A stretch of 64,000 nucleotides of DNA from Alphaproteobacteria bacterium (GCA_037200445.1 JBBCGH010000001.1:3038001-3102000); one strand, 5' to 3'. Counted from the first letter of the stretch, positions 18,529-28,609 are shown. Numbers and translations are program-made. The notes: a model not told the origin generated them from the letters alone.

Positions 18529-21500
18529 ATGCTCGCGTCCGTCCGCGCCGGCTTTGCCGCCGCGCTCGTCGTCTTCTCCACCTTCACCGCCATTGCCGCC
18601 GACAAACCCTTCCAGAGATCCGACTTAGCCGATAGCGCCGTCCGCCTGGAAACCCAGATCAAGACCGAGTCCGGGCAGGTCGCAAAGCCTGTCGCGACGC
18701 TGCGCAGCGAGGCGGAAGCCGCCTTCGCCAAGCGCGATTTCCGCTCCGGAATGCAGACGCTGGCGCAGGTCGTCTCGGTCGCGCCGCGCGAAGCCGGCAA
18801 CTGGCTGCGCCTTGCGCGCGCCATCCTGAACATCCGCGCCAACGACGAGCGCGAGCGCGTCAATTTCCTCGAGCGCGCCGCGACCGCCGCCTATATCGCG
18901 TACCAGCGCTCGGGCAATACGGGCGAGGAGGCCGACGCGCTGGTGCTGCTCGGCCGCACTTATGCGGAACGCAAGCTGTGGCGCCCGGCGCTCGATGCCT
19001 ACCGCTATGCGCTCGACCTGCGCGAGGTCGCCGATGTGCGGCAGGCCTACGAGCAGCTGCGTGACGAACACGGCTTCCGCATTCTCGATTACTCGGTCGA
19101 TGCGGATGCGGCGAGCCCACGCGCCTGCTTCCAGTTCTCCGAAGAGTTGCCGGGCAAGCGCGCCGACTTCTCGCCGTTCGTCGCGCTGGAAGGCACCGAC
19201 AAGCCCGCGATCACCACGGAAGAAAAACAGCTCTGCGTCGAGGGTCTGCGCCACGGCGAGCGCTATTCGATCACGCTGCGCGCTGGCCTGCCGTCGACCG
19301 TGCGCGAGGCACTGCAGAAGTCGGCCGAGTACAACATCTATGTGCGCGACCGCTCGCCGTTCGTGCGCTTCACCGGCAAGGCCTATGTGCTGCCGCGTAC
19401 CGGGCAGCGCGGCATTCCGGTGGTCAGCGTCAATACGTCGGCGGTGAACGTACAGATTCACCGGATCGGCGACCGTAGCCTGCTCGATACGGTGCTGGGC
19501 GGCGACTTCCAGCGCAACATCTACAGCTACGAGCGTGGACGGCTCGGGAGCGAGAAGGGCGAGCTCGTCTGGAAGGGCGAGCTGAAGATCGATTCGGCGC
19601 TCAATGCCGACGTCACCACCGCCTTCCCGGTCGATCAGGCGGTCGGCGATCTCAAGCCCGGCATCTATGTGATGACCGCCGAGCCCGACACCAAGGCGCG
19701 CGACGAGGAAAGCTATGGCCAGCTCGCGACGCAGTGGTTCATCGTGTCCGATCTGGGTCTCACGGCCTTCAGCGGCAACGACGGCGTCAACGTCTTCCTC
19801 AATTCGCTCGCGACCACGGAAGCCAAGTCCGGCATCGAAATCCGTTTGATCGCGCGCAACAACGAAGTGCTGGCGACCCGCACCACCGATGCCAACGGCT
19901 TTGCGCGATTCGAGTCCGGGCTGGCGCGCGGGGAGGGCGGATTGTCGCCCGCGATGCTGGTCGCGGACGGCAAGGGTGACTACGCGTTCCTCAGCCTAAA
20001 AGGTCCCGCCTTCGACCTGACCGACCGCGGCGTCGCGGGCCGCGCGGTCACCGCCAACCTCGATGCCTTCGTCTATGCGGAGCGCGGCGTCTATCGCACC
20101 GGCGAGACGGTGCATCTCACCACGCTGTTGCGCGACGCGCAGGGCGTAGCCGTCACCGGCGTGCCGATGACGCTCGTCGTCGAGCGTCCGGACGGCGTCG
20201 AGTATCGCCGCACCGTGGTGCAGGACCAGGGGCTCGGGGGGCGCTCGCTCTCCTTCCCGATGATCTCGGCGGCGCCGACCGGCACCTATCGGGTGCGCGC
20301 CTACACCGACCCGAAGGGCGCAGCCGTCGGCTCGACCAGCTTCCTGGTCGAAGACTACGTGCCGGATCGCATGGAGTTCGACCTCGCCTCGCCGACGGCT
20401 AAGCTCTCCAAGGAGACGCCGGCCGAGATCACGCTCGACGGGCGCTTCCTCTATGGCGCACCGGCGTCCAACCTCGATCTCGAAGGCGAGATGAAGGTCA
20501 AGGCGGCCGACGCCCGCCCGGGCTTTGTGGGCTATCAGTTCGGCGCCAACGATGACGAAGACGAGGTGAAGACCGAGCAGACCTCGCTCGAAGACCTTCC
20601 GCAGACCGACGATGACGGCAAGGCCAAGTTCAGCGTCACGCTCGACAAGGTGCCGGACACCTCGCGTCCGCTCGAAGCCGAAGTCACGGTGCGGCTCGTC
20701 GAGTCCGGCGGCCGCGCAGTCGAGCGCTCGATCACGCTGCCGATCGTGCCGACTTCGACCATGATCGGCGTCAAGCCGCTGTTCTCCGGCAAATCGCTCG
20801 GCGACGGCGAAACCGCGGGCTTCGATGTGATCGTCGCCTCGCCGGACGGCAAGCAGCTTGCCGCCTCCGGCCTGCACTACGAACTGCTCAGGATCGAGCG
20901 GCGCTATCAGTACTATCGTCGCGACGGCCGCTGGGAGTACGAGCCGGTCAAGAGCACGCGGCGCGTGACGGACGGGCGCATCGATGTGGCCGCCGGAACG
21001 CCGGGCCGCATCTCGCTGCCGGTGCAGTGGGGCCGCTATCGCCTCGATGTCGCGAGCGACGACCGCAGCATTCCGCCCACGTCAGTGACGTTCGACGCCG
21101 GCTTCTATTCGGACGCGTCTGCCGATACGCCGGACCTGCTCGAGATTGCGCTCGACAAACCCGAATACGCGGCGGGCGATACGATGACGGTCGCGGTGAC
21201 GGCGCGCACGGCCGGCAAGGTCACGCTCAACGTCGTCGGCGACAAGCTGTACTCGACGACGACCACCGATGTGCAGGCCGGGACGGCGCGCATTCCGCTC
21301 ACCGTCGGCCGCGACTGGGGCACGGGCGCCTATGTGGTTGCCACGCTGCGCCGTCCGCTCGACGAGGCGGCGAGCCGCATGCCGGGCCGCGCCATCGGCC
21401 TGCGGTGGTTCTCGGTCGACAGACGAGCCCGCACGCTCACGGTCGACATGCCGCTGCCGAGCCTGATGCGGCCGAATGGCCCGCTGCGGGTTTCGCTGAA

Positions 21501-23742
21501 GCTCGCCGGCCTCAACACCGGCGAGGAGGCAAAAATCGTCGTCGCCGCGGTCGATGTGGGCATCCTCAACCTCACCAACTACAAGCCGCCGGCGCCCGAC
21601 GACTACTACCTCGGCCAGCGGCGGCTCTCCGCCGAGCTGCGCGATCTCTACGGCCAGCTGCTCGACGGCATGCAGGGCACGCGCGGGTCGATCCGGACCG
21701 GCGGGGACGCGGCCGCAGCAGCGCTTGGCGGCACCCCGCCGACGCAACCGCCGCTCGCGCTCTATTCCGGCATCGTCAACGTGAAGTCGGATGGTTGGGC
21801 GGAGGTGCTGTTCGACATTCCGGCCTTCTCCGGCACGGTGCGCGTGATGGCGGTCGCCTGGTCGAAGGACAAGGTCGGCAAGGCCTCCGGCGACGTCACG
21901 GTGCGTGATCCGGTCGTGCTCACCGCGACGCTGCCGCGCTTCCTGCTCACGGGCGATCGCGGCACGATCCGCCTCGATCTCGACAATGTCGAAGGTCCGG
22001 CCGGCGACTACGCGATCAACGTTTCGACCGACGGGCCGCTGCAGGTCGGGCAGGCGACGCAGACGGTCAAGCTCGCCGGCAAGCAACGCACCGGCGCGAC
22101 CCTGCCGATCAGCGCCAACGCGGTCGGTATCGGCAACGTGGCGGTGCGGATCACCGGGCCGAACGGCTTCGACATGCAGCGCAGTTATACGCTGGCCGCG
22201 AAGCCCGCGACGCAGATCCTCACGCGCCGCACCGTGCGGCCGATCGCACGCAACGAGAGCATCAGCGTCTCGAACGACCTGTTGGCCGATCTGGTGCCGG
22301 GCACCGGCGGCGTGCAGCTCTCGGTCGGCCCCTCGACGGCGCTCGATGTCGCGGCGCTGCTCAAGGCGCTCGACCGCTATCCGTTCGGCTGCTCGGAGCA
22401 GACGACGAGCCGCGCGCTGCCGCTGCTCTACGTCAACGAGCTCGCGAGCGAGTCGCATCTTTCCCTTGATGCGGCGATCGACGATCGCATCAAGGGCGCG
22501 ATCGAGCGGCTGCTGGCGCGGCAGGGCTCGAACGGGTCGTTCGGCCTGTGGGGGCCGGGCGGCGGCGACATGTGGCTCGACGCCTACGTCACCGACTTCC
22601 TGACGCGGGCGCGCGAGCGCAACTTCGCGGTCCCGGACGTCGCGTTCCGCCTCGCGCTCGACAATCTGCGCAATCACATCGCGCAGAACGATCCGGCCAA
22701 GAACGGCGGCAGCGATCTTGCCTACGTGTACTACGTGCTCGCGCGGAACGGCGTCGCCCCGCTGGGCGATCTGCGCTACCTCGCGGACACGAAGCTCGAT
22801 GCGCTCAAGACGCCGATCTCCAAGGCGCAGCTCGCGGCTGCGCTCGGCATGCTCGGCGACAAGACGCGTGCCGAACGTGTCTATCAGGCGGCGATCGAGG
22901 ACATCCCGCCGCAGCCGAAGCTCGAACTCGGCCGCACCGACTACGGCTCGGCCTTGCGCGATGCCTCGGCCTTCGTGGCGCTTGCCTCGGAGGGAAGCGC
23001 CCCGCGGGCGTCGATCCTCAAGGCGGTGGAGCGGATCGAGGCGGCGCGCACGCTCTCATCCTACACCTCCACGCAGGAGAATGCCTGGATGGTGCTCGCC
23101 GCACGCGCGCTCGCGCGCGATACCGCCAACATGGCGCTCGACGTCGCGGGCGAGACACGGCGCGGGCCGCTCTATCGCAGTTTCAGCGCCAGCGATCTGC
23201 GTGCCGGCCCGGTCCGCATCACCAACAACGGTGACGCGAACGTGCAGGCGGTGGTGTCGGTGATCGGTGCGCCACTTACGCCCGAGCCGGCTGCCGACAA
23301 GGGCTTCTCGATCCAGCGCTACTACTACACGCTGGAGGGCGAGCGTGCCGACATTGAGAAGGTGAAGCAGAACGAGCGCTTCGCGGTCGTGCTGCGGATC
23401 ACCGAAGGCCAGCCGACCTTCGGCCGCATCATCGTCGCGGACTACCTGCCGGCGGGCTTCGAGATCGACAACCCGCGGCTCGTGTCTTCCGGCGACACCG
23501 GCACGTTGTCGTGGATCGAGGACGCCAAGGATCCGACTCACTCGGAGTTCCGCGACGACCGCTTCACGGCGGCCTTCGACCGCGCGAGCAGCGACAAGGC
23601 GGTGTTCACCGTCGCTTACGTGGTGCGCGCCGTGTCGCCCGGCAAATACGTGCTGCCGCAGGCCTATGTCGAGGACATGTATCGTCCTGACCGCTTCGGC
23701 CGCACCGGCGTCGGCTCGGTCGAGATCGAGGCCGCGAAGTGA
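18529..23742 (+). CDS. Alpha-2-macroglobulin family protein (YfhM-like)
   Basis: A giant 1737-residue periplasmic protease trap. A signal peptide (about residues 1-23) ends AIAAD and has no lipobox cysteine, unlike the lipoprotein YfhM of E. coli. After a tetratricopeptide-like N-terminal part come serial macroglobulin domains, including RGVYRTGETVHLTTLLRDAQ, then the thioester region YPFGCSEQTTSRALP with Cys1288-Ser-Glu-Gln1291, and the alpha-helical thioester domain (GSNGSFGLWGPGG). The C-terminal receptor-like domain ends KYVLPQAYVEDMYRPD. Its stop overlaps the pbpC start, the well-known pairing of these genes: the trap is thought to guard the periplasm when the wall is breached, while PbpC repairs peptidoglycan. 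It has a strong ribosome site (agggaggtc). Confidence 0.94.
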   Translation: MLASVRAGFAAALVVFSTFTAIAADKPFQRSDLADSAVRLETQIKTESGQVAKPVATLRSEAEAAFAKRDFRSGMQTLAQVVSVAPREAGNWLRLARAILNIRANDERERVNFLERAATAAYIAYQRSGNTGEEADALVLLGRTYAERKLWRPALDAYRYALDLREVADVRQAYEQLRDEHGFRILDYSVDADAASPRACFQFSEELPGKRADFSPFVALEGTDKPAITTEEKQLCVEGLRHGERYSITLRAGLPSTVREALQKSAEYNIYVRDRSPFVRFTGKAYVLPRTGQRGIPVVSVNTSAVNVQIHRIGDRSLLDTVLGGDFQRNIYSYERGRLGSEKGELVWKGELKIDSALNADVTTAFPVDQAVGDLKPGIYVMTAEPDTKARDEESYGQLATQWFIVSDLGLTAFSGNDGVNVFLNSLATTEAKSGIEIRLIARNNEVLATRTTDANGFARFESGLARGEGGLSPAMLVADGKGDYAFLSLKGPAFDLTDRGVAGRAVTANLDAFVYAERGVYRTGETVHLTTLLRDAQGVAVTGVPMTLVVERPDGVEYRRTVVQDQGLGGRSLSFPMISAAPTGTYRVRAYTDPKGAAVGSTSFLVEDYVPDRMEFDLASPTAKLSKETPAEITLDGRFLYGAPASNLDLEGEMKVKAADARPGFVGYQFGANDDEDEVKTEQTSLEDLPQTDDDGKAKFSVTLDKVPDTSRPLEAEVTVRLVESGGRAVERSITLPIVPTSTMIGVKPLFSGKSLGDGETAGFDVIVASPDGKQLAASGLHYELLRIERRYQYYRRDGRWEYEPVKSTRRVTDGRIDVAAGTPGRISLPVQWGRYRLDVASDDRSIPPTSVTFDAGFYSDASADTPDLLEIALDKPEYAAGDTMTVAVTARTAGKVTLNVVGDKLYSTTTTDVQAGTARIPLTVGRDWGTGAYVVATLRRPLDEAASRMPGRAIGLRWFSVDRRARTLTVDMPLPSLMRPNGPLRVSLKLAGLNTGEEAKIVVAAVDVGILNLTNYKPPAPDDYYLGQRRLSAELRDLYGQLLDGMQGTRGSIRTGGDAAAAALGGTPPTQPPLALYSGIVNVKSDGWAEVLFDIPAFSGTVRVMAVAWSKDKVGKASGDVTVRDPVVLTATLPRFLLTGDRGTIRLDLDNVEGPAGDYAINVSTDGPLQVGQATQTVKLAGKQRTGATLPISANAVGIGNVAVRITGPNGFDMQRSYTLAAKPATQILTRRTVRPIARNESISVSNDLLADLVPGTGGVQLSVGPSTALDVAALLKALDRYPFGCSEQTTSRALPLLYVNELASESHLSLDAAIDDRIKGAIERLLARQGSNGSFGLWGPGGGDMWLDAYVTDFLTRARERNFAVPDVAFRLALDNLRNHIAQNDPAKNGGSDLAYVYYVLARNGVAPLGDLRYLADTKLDALKTPISKAQLAAALGMLGDKTRAERVYQAAIEDIPPQPKLELGRTDYGSALRDASAFVALASEGSAPRASILKAVERIEAARTLSSYTSTQENAWMVLAARALARDTANMALDVAGETRRGPLYRSFSASDLRAGPVRITNNGDANVQAVVSVIGAPLTPEPAADKGFSIQRYYYTLEGERADIEKVKQNERFAVVLRITEGQPTFGRIIVADYLPAGFEIDNPRLVSSGDTGTLSWIEDAKDPTHSEFRDDRFTAAFDRASSDKAVFTVAYVVRAVSPGKYVLPQAYVEDMYRPDRFGRTGVGSVEIEAAK

Positions 23743-25943
23743 GTGAACCCGAAAATTGGCCCGCGAGCTCGGTGCGCTCCCCTCCCCCTTGCGGGGAGGG
23801 GTTGGGGGTGGGGGTCGTTGATGAGGCTCCGCTTGCGCCCCAGGCTGCACCCCCCTCCCTAGCCCTCCCCCGCAAGGGGGGAGGGAACAGACCGAGAGTG
23901 TGGCGCCGTGCGGTGCTCATCGTTGCGACGGTCTGCACCGTTTGTGCGTTCGCGTTCGCCGCCTGGGTTCACGCTCTCGGCCCTGTACCGCTCGGCGAGG
24001 GCATCGAGTTCTCTACCGTCGTGGTCGACCGCAACGGGCAACTGCTGCGGCCCTACGCGACGGTGGACGGCCGCTGGCGTTTGCCGGCGACCGCGAAGGA
24101 CGTCGATCCGCGTTACCTCGATTTGCTGATCGCGTACGAGGACAAGCGCTTCTATTCGCACCACGGCGTCGATCCGCTGGCGGTCGCGCGCGCCGCGTAC
24201 CAGCTCGTCACGCACGGCCGCATCGTTTCGGGCGGCTCGACCCTCACCATGCAGGTCGCGCGGCTGCTCGAGCCGCGCACCGATCGCACGTTCATGGCCA
24301 AGCTGCGCCAGGCGGTGCGTGCCATCGAACTCGAACGCAAGCTCTCCAAGGACGACATCCTCGCGCTCTATCTCGCGCTCGCGCCGTACGGCGGCAATCT
24401 CGAAGGTGTCCGCGCGGCCTCGCACGCTTATTTCGGCAAGGAGACGCGACGGCTCTCGCTTGGCGAAGCGGCACTGCTGGTCGCAATTCCGCAGGCTCCC
24501 GAACCACGCCGTCCTGATCGCTCCGCCGAGATCGCGAAGCGCGCGCGCGATCGCGTGCTCGACCGCGTTGCCCGGGCGGACCGCATCCCCGCCGACGAGA
24601 TCGTCCTCGCCAAAGCCGAGACCGTGCATAGCGGACGCCGGCCGATGCCGATGCTCGCGCCGCACGCGGCCGATCAGGCGATCGGAACGTCGCAGGGCCG
24701 CAAGGTCATCGCGCTGACCATCGATGCGAACCTCCAGAAGCCGCTCGAAGAGCTGGCGCGTGAGCGCGCCCGCGCGCTCGGGCCGGACATGTCGGTTGCC
24801 ATCGTGGCAATCGACAATGCGACCGGCGAGGTGCTCGCGCGGGTCGCGGGCGCCGACTATTTCGATGAGCGCCGCGCCGGCCAGGTCGACATGACGTTAG
24901 CGGTGCGCTCGCCCGGCTCCACGCTCAAGCCTTTCATCTATGGGCTCGCGTTCGAGGATGGGTTGGTGCATCCCGAGACGCTGATCGAGGATCGCCCGAT
25001 CCGCTACGGCAGCTACGCACCGGAGAATTTCGATCTCACGTTCCAGGGTACCGTCCCGGTGCGCAAGGCGCTGCAACTCTCGCTCAATGTCCCGGCGGTC
25101 GCGCTGCTCAACGCAGTTCACGCAAGCCGCCTGACGGCGCGGCTCGCCGATGCCGGCGGGCATCTGATCCTGCCGAAAGGCGAGACGCCGGGCCTCGCCA
25201 TGGGGCTTGGCGGCGTCGGCGTGACGCTGAGCGACCTGACGATGCTCTATGCTGGTCTCGCGCGCGGCGGAAACACGATCACGCTCAGCGAGCGCCTGTA
25301 TGCGCTTGATGCGCCGGTGGCGCGGCGGCTGCTCGATCCGATTGCGGCCTGGTATGTCGGCAATGTGCTGATTGGGGCGCCGCCGCCCGAGAACGCGATG
25401 GGCGGGCGCATCGCGTTCAAGACCGGTACGAGCTATGGCTATCGCGATGCGTGGTCGGTCGGCTTCGACGGCAGGCGCACGATCGGCGTGTGGGTCGGCC
25501 GTCCGGATGGCGCGCCGGTGCCGGGGCTGATCGGACGCGGGGCGGCGGCGCCTATCCTGTTCGATGCCTTCGCGCGGCTGCCCGGGCTGCCAACTGCACT
25601 CCCGAAGGCGCCCAAGGGCGCGATCTTCGCGACCAACAACCGCCTGCCGCTCCCATTGCAGCGCTTCCGCCCGGGTATCCTCGCGGGCGACAGGTCGGAT
25701 GCGGCGCCGCGCATCATGTTCCCGCCGAACGGCGCGCGGCTGGAACGGGCCGAGGCCGCCGAGATGGCGCTGAAAATCTCCGGCGGCGCTCAGCCGCTGA
25801 CCCTTCTGGTCAACGGCGTACCGCGTCCCGCGCAAGGGAACCGGCGCACGCTGTTCTTCACGCCCGATGGCCCCGGCTTTGCGCGGCTGACCGTGATGGA
25901 CGCGCGCGGGGTCGTCGACAGCGTCGTGGTGCGCATCGAATAG
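23739..25943 (+). CDS. pbpC: Penicillin-binding protein 1C
   Basis: A bifunctional peptidoglycan synthase anchored in the inner membrane. As drawn from the GTG at 23739 it has 734 residues: a Pro/Gly-rich N-terminal tail (1-52), a transmembrane helix (about 56-75), a transglycosylase domain (catalytic Glu134 in EDKRFYSHHGVDP; GGSTLTMQ), a transpeptidase domain (Ser394-x-x-Lys397 in SPGSTLKPF, SLN, Lys561-Thr-Gly) and a C-terminal BiPBP_C domain ending VVVRIE. The first GTG overlaps the macroglobulin stop by four bases. The tail is encoded by an inverted repeat pair (23777-23888), so an in-frame GTG at 23898, with the repeat's own ggaggg 13 bases before it, is a serious alternative start. Confidence 0.94.
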   Translation: MSEPENWPASSVRSPPPCGEGLGVGVVDEAPLAPQAAPPSLALPRKGGGNRPRVWRRAVLIVATVCTVCAFAFAAWVHALGPVPLGEGIEFSTVVVDRNGQLLRPYATVDGRWRLPATAKDVDPRYLDLLIAYEDKRFYSHHGVDPLAVARAAYQLVTHGRIVSGGSTLTMQVARLLEPRTDRTFMAKLRQAVRAIELERKLSKDDILALYLALAPYGGNLEGVRAASHAYFGKETRRLSLGEAALLVAIPQAPEPRRPDRSAEIAKRARDRVLDRVARADRIPADEIVLAKAETVHSGRRPMPMLAPHAADQAIGTSQGRKVIALTIDANLQKPLEELARERARALGPDMSVAIVAIDNATGEVLARVAGADYFDERRAGQVDMTLAVRSPGSTLKPFIYGLAFEDGLVHPETLIEDRPIRYGSYAPENFDLTFQGTVPVRKALQLSLNVPAVALLNAVHASRLTARLADAGGHLILPKGETPGLAMGLGGVGVTLSDLTMLYAGLARGGNTITLSERLYALDAPVARRLLDPIAAWYVGNVLIGAPPPENAMGGRIAFKTGTSYGYRDAWSVGFDGRRTIGVWVGRPDGAPVPGLIGRGAAAPILFDAFARLPGLPTALPKAPKGAIFATNNRLPLPLQRFRPGILAGDRSDAAPRIMFPPNGARLERAEAAEMALKISGGAQPLTLLVNGVPRPAQGNRRTLFFTPDGPGFARLTVMDARGVVDSVVVRIE
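23777..23888. repeat. Inverted pair of GC-rich REP-like elements inside pbpC
   Basis: The left unit (23777-23816) contains ccctcccccttgcggggagg followed by ggttgggggtggggg. The right unit (23849-23888) is the same element in reverse orientation, with small differences. Together with the 32-base spacer they form a BIME-like structure. The frame stays open through it, encoding SPPPCGEGLGVGVV and SLALPRKGGG. Elements of this type are usually intergenic. Confidence 0.8.
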
Positions 25944-26033
25944 CCGCTTTCTCCAAGTCCGCGAACGACTTAGCGGGCTTTGCGAAATCCACCATTTCCT
26001 CTAGTGTCCGCGCCAATCGGAACGGGCGGGGAC

Positions 26034-27740
26034 ATGATCGCGCGGCTCGCGCCAGCTTCGCTGACAAAGGACATCGGCACGCTGTTCGCGCATGCGACCG
26101 CGTCGCACGCGCGCGCGATCGCAATTCTGTTCGTGGTGTCGCTCATTTCGTTCCTGCCGGGCTTCTTTAACATCCCGCCGGTCGACCGCGACGAGGCGCG
26201 CTTCGCGCAGGCGACCAAGCAGATGATCGAGAGCGGGGACTACATCGACATCCACTTCCAGGATGAGGTCCGCTACAAGAAACCGGTCGGCATCTATTGG
26301 CTGCAGGCCGGCGTGGTCAGTGCCGCGGATGCGATCGGCGTCTCGAACGCACATACCAGCATCTGGCTCTATCGCGTTCCCTCGCTCATCGGCGCCATCG
26401 TCGCGGTGCTGCTCACCTATTGGGCGGCGCTCGCCTTCGTGACGCGGTACGCGGCCTTCCTGGCCGCCCTGATGATGGCGACCTCCATCCTGCTCAACGT
26501 CGAAGCGCGCCTCGCCAAGACCGACGCCGTGCTGCTGATGTGCTGCGTCGCCGCGCTGGGCGTGATGGCGCGGGCGTACCTGACGCAGTCGACCGGGCGC
26601 GACATTCCCTGGCGCCACGCGCTGCTGCTCTGGACCGCGATTGCCGCCGGCATCCTGCTCAAGGGCCCGCTGATCCTGATGGTCGTCGGCCTCGCGGCGC
26701 TCGCCCTTGTCGTCGTGGACCGCTCGGGCGCGTGGCTGATGCGGCTGCGGCCGATGGTCGGCGTGCTCTGGATTCTGCTGCTGGTGCTGCCCTGGTTCGT
26801 CGCGATCATGGGCCGTGCGGGCGACAGCTTCCTGCAGGAATCCGTCGGGCAGGATCTGCTCGCCAAGATCTTCAAGGGGCAGGAGACCCACGGGGCGCCA
26901 CCCGGCTATTACCTGCTGCTGTTCTGGGCGACGTTTTGGCCCGCAGCGCCGCTTGCGGCGGTCGCAGCGCCCGCCGTCTGGCGCCACCGTCGCGAGCCGC
27001 CGATGCGCTTTCTGCTCGCGTGGCTGTTGCCGTGCTGGCTGGTGTTCGAACTGGTCGTGACCAAGCTGCCCCACTACGTGCTCCCGCTCTACCCTGCGGT
27101 CGCCATCCTGATTGCCCGCGAGATCGAACGGCGCGACCTCTCCCGCAATCCGCACCTCACGCGCTTCACCGTGATGTGGCCGATCTTCATGGCGGTGATA
27201 CCGGCCGCCGCGGTCTGGCTCGTCCTCTACCTGCGCGGCCAGTTCGCCTGGCTCGCCTGGCCGTTCGGCGCGGTCGGCCTGATCCTCGGCTTCTATGCGT
27301 GGCGGCTCTACGATGTCGAAGGCGCGGAGCGATCGTTCCTGCGGGCGGCGGCCGGCACGCTGTGCATGATCTTTGCCGTGCTCGGTGTAGCGGTGCCCTT
27401 GATGCGGCCGGTGTTTCCGAGCCAGGCGCTTGCCGAGATCGTTCGCGGCATCGACTGCCGCAATCCGGTGATCGCGGCCGTCGGTTTTCATGAGCCGAGC
27501 CTCGTGTTCCTGGTCGGCACGCATACGCGCCTTGTCGATGCTTCGAGCGCGGCGGAAATCCTGCGCGGCGGCGATTGCCGCTTTGCCATCGTCGAGGCGC
27601 GGCACGAGCGCGCCTTTGCGCAGCGCGCAGAGCAGATCGGCCTGCGCTACCGGCTTGGCCGCCGGCTCGACGGCGGTTTCAATCTCAATGGCGGACGGCA
27701 AGTCTCGTTCGCCATCTACCGGGCGGAGCCGCCGCTGTGA
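26034..27740 (+). CDS. GT39-family membrane glycosyltransferase (ArnT-like)
   Basis: A 568-residue polytopic enzyme that moves a sugar from a polyprenyl-phosphate carrier to a lipid or protein at the periplasmic face. After an N-terminal helix comes PPVDRDEARFAQATKQMIESGDY, with the Asp-Glu pair typical of ArnT/PMT enzymes, then FQDEVRYKKPVGIYWLQA and about ten further helices; LVFELVVTKLPHYVLPLYPA resembles ArnT. A soluble C-terminal domain follows. The ATG at 26034, after ggcggggac, was preferred over the longer frame from 25980. It is translationally coupled (GTGA) to the PAP2 gene downstream. Confidence 0.9.
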   Translation: MIARLAPASLTKDIGTLFAHATASHARAIAILFVVSLISFLPGFFNIPPVDRDEARFAQATKQMIESGDYIDIHFQDEVRYKKPVGIYWLQAGVVSAADAIGVSNAHTSIWLYRVPSLIGAIVAVLLTYWAALAFVTRYAAFLAALMMATSILLNVEARLAKTDAVLLMCCVAALGVMARAYLTQSTGRDIPWRHALLLWTAIAAGILLKGPLILMVVGLAALALVVVDRSGAWLMRLRPMVGVLWILLLVLPWFVAIMGRAGDSFLQESVGQDLLAKIFKGQETHGAPPGYYLLLFWATFWPAAPLAAVAAPAVWRHRREPPMRFLLAWLLPCWLVFELVVTKLPHYVLPLYPAVAILIAREIERRDLSRNPHLTRFTVMWPIFMAVIPAAAVWLVLYLRGQFAWLAWPFGAVGLILGFYAWRLYDVEGAERSFLRAAAGTLCMIFAVLGVAVPLMRPVFPSQALAEIVRGIDCRNPVIAAVGFHEPSLVFLVGTHTRLVDASSAAEILRGGDCRFAIVEARHERAFAQRAEQIGLRYRLGRRLDGGFNLNGGRQVSFAIYRAEPPL

Positions 27741-28576
27741 CGACGAGCCTGCTCGCCAAGTCGTCCGTGCCGGAAACCGGCATTCGCCGAATCCTTGGCA
27801 ACTTGCTCGGCTGGCTCACGCTGGTGGCGCGGCCGCGGCGGTTCTCCGACTCGCGCCTGCTGCCGCCGCGGCGCCGGCTTGCATTGGGAGCGCTCGCGGG
27901 CATTGTCTCGGTCGGCCTCGCGATGTTGCTGATCGACGCGCGTGGCGTCGCGTTTGCCGCGACGTTGCCGCTTTGGCTGGTCGCCATCTTCAACGAGATC
28001 ACCGACTTCGGGAAATCCAACTGGTTCCTCGTTCCCATCGGCGGCGTCATCGTGCTGGCCGCGATCCTCGCGACGCCTAGGGCGGGCCGGATCGCAAATC
28101 TGGTCCTGACGAGCCTGATCGTCCGCCTGACCTATGTGTTCATCGCGATCGCGTTGCCGGGACTGTTCGTCACCATCGTGAAGCGACTGATCGGCCGGCT
28201 GCGCCCCTCCGAACTTGGACCCTACGTCTATGTTCCGGGGTCGTGGAGCCCGGCCTATGCGAGCATGCCGTCAGGTCACGCGACCACCGCGGTCGCGGCC
28301 GCCATTGCAATCGGCGCCCTCTGGCCGAAAACGCGCGTACCCATGTGGATCTATGCGGCGCTCATTCTGGCCAGCCGCGTCATCATCCAGGCGCACTTCG
28401 TCAGCGATGTCGTTGCGGCGGCCTTTGTCGGTGGCTTTGGTGCGATCCTGGTGCGCAATTGGTTCGCGGCGCGCGCGCTGGCGTTCATTCCCGGCGCGGA
28501 CGGCGCGGTGCGCGCAATCCCCGGTCCCTCCTGGCGCCGCATCAAGATGGTTGCCCGCCGGCTGCTCGGCCAATAA
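27737..28576 (+). CDS. PAP2-family membrane phosphatase (LpxE/LpxF-like possible)
   Basis: A 279-residue membrane phosphatase. The three PAP2 motifs are all present: KRLIGRLRPS, PSGHATT and SRVIIQAHFVSDVVAA (His nucleophile with Asp). Six helices are apparent. The start is the GTG at 27737, overlapping the GT39 stop in a GTGA arrangement. PAP2 enzymes in such clusters remove a phosphate from lipid A (LpxE/LpxF) or recycle undecaprenyl pyrophosphate; the neighbours here favour a lipid A-related role, though this is an inference. Confidence 0.88.
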   Translation: MTTSLLAKSSVPETGIRRILGNLLGWLTLVARPRRFSDSRLLPPRRRLALGALAGIVSVGLAMLLIDARGVAFAATLPLWLVAIFNEITDFGKSNWFLVPIGGVIVLAAILATPRAGRIANLVLTSLIVRLTYVFIAIALPGLFVTIVKRLIGRLRPSELGPYVYVPGSWSPAYASMPSGHATTAVAAAIAIGALWPKTRVPMWIYAALILASRVIIQAHFVSDVVAAAFVGGFGAILVRNWFAARALAFIPGADGAVRAIPGPSWRRIKMVARRLLGQ

Positions 28577-28609
28577 GAACCCGGCCTGACAGTTTCCAAC
28601 CGGACGCCG

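Noticed and set aside
21082-22677. Minus-strand ORF of 531 codons inside the macroglobulin gene
   Set aside because: Antisense shadow; Arg-rich without recognisable motifs.
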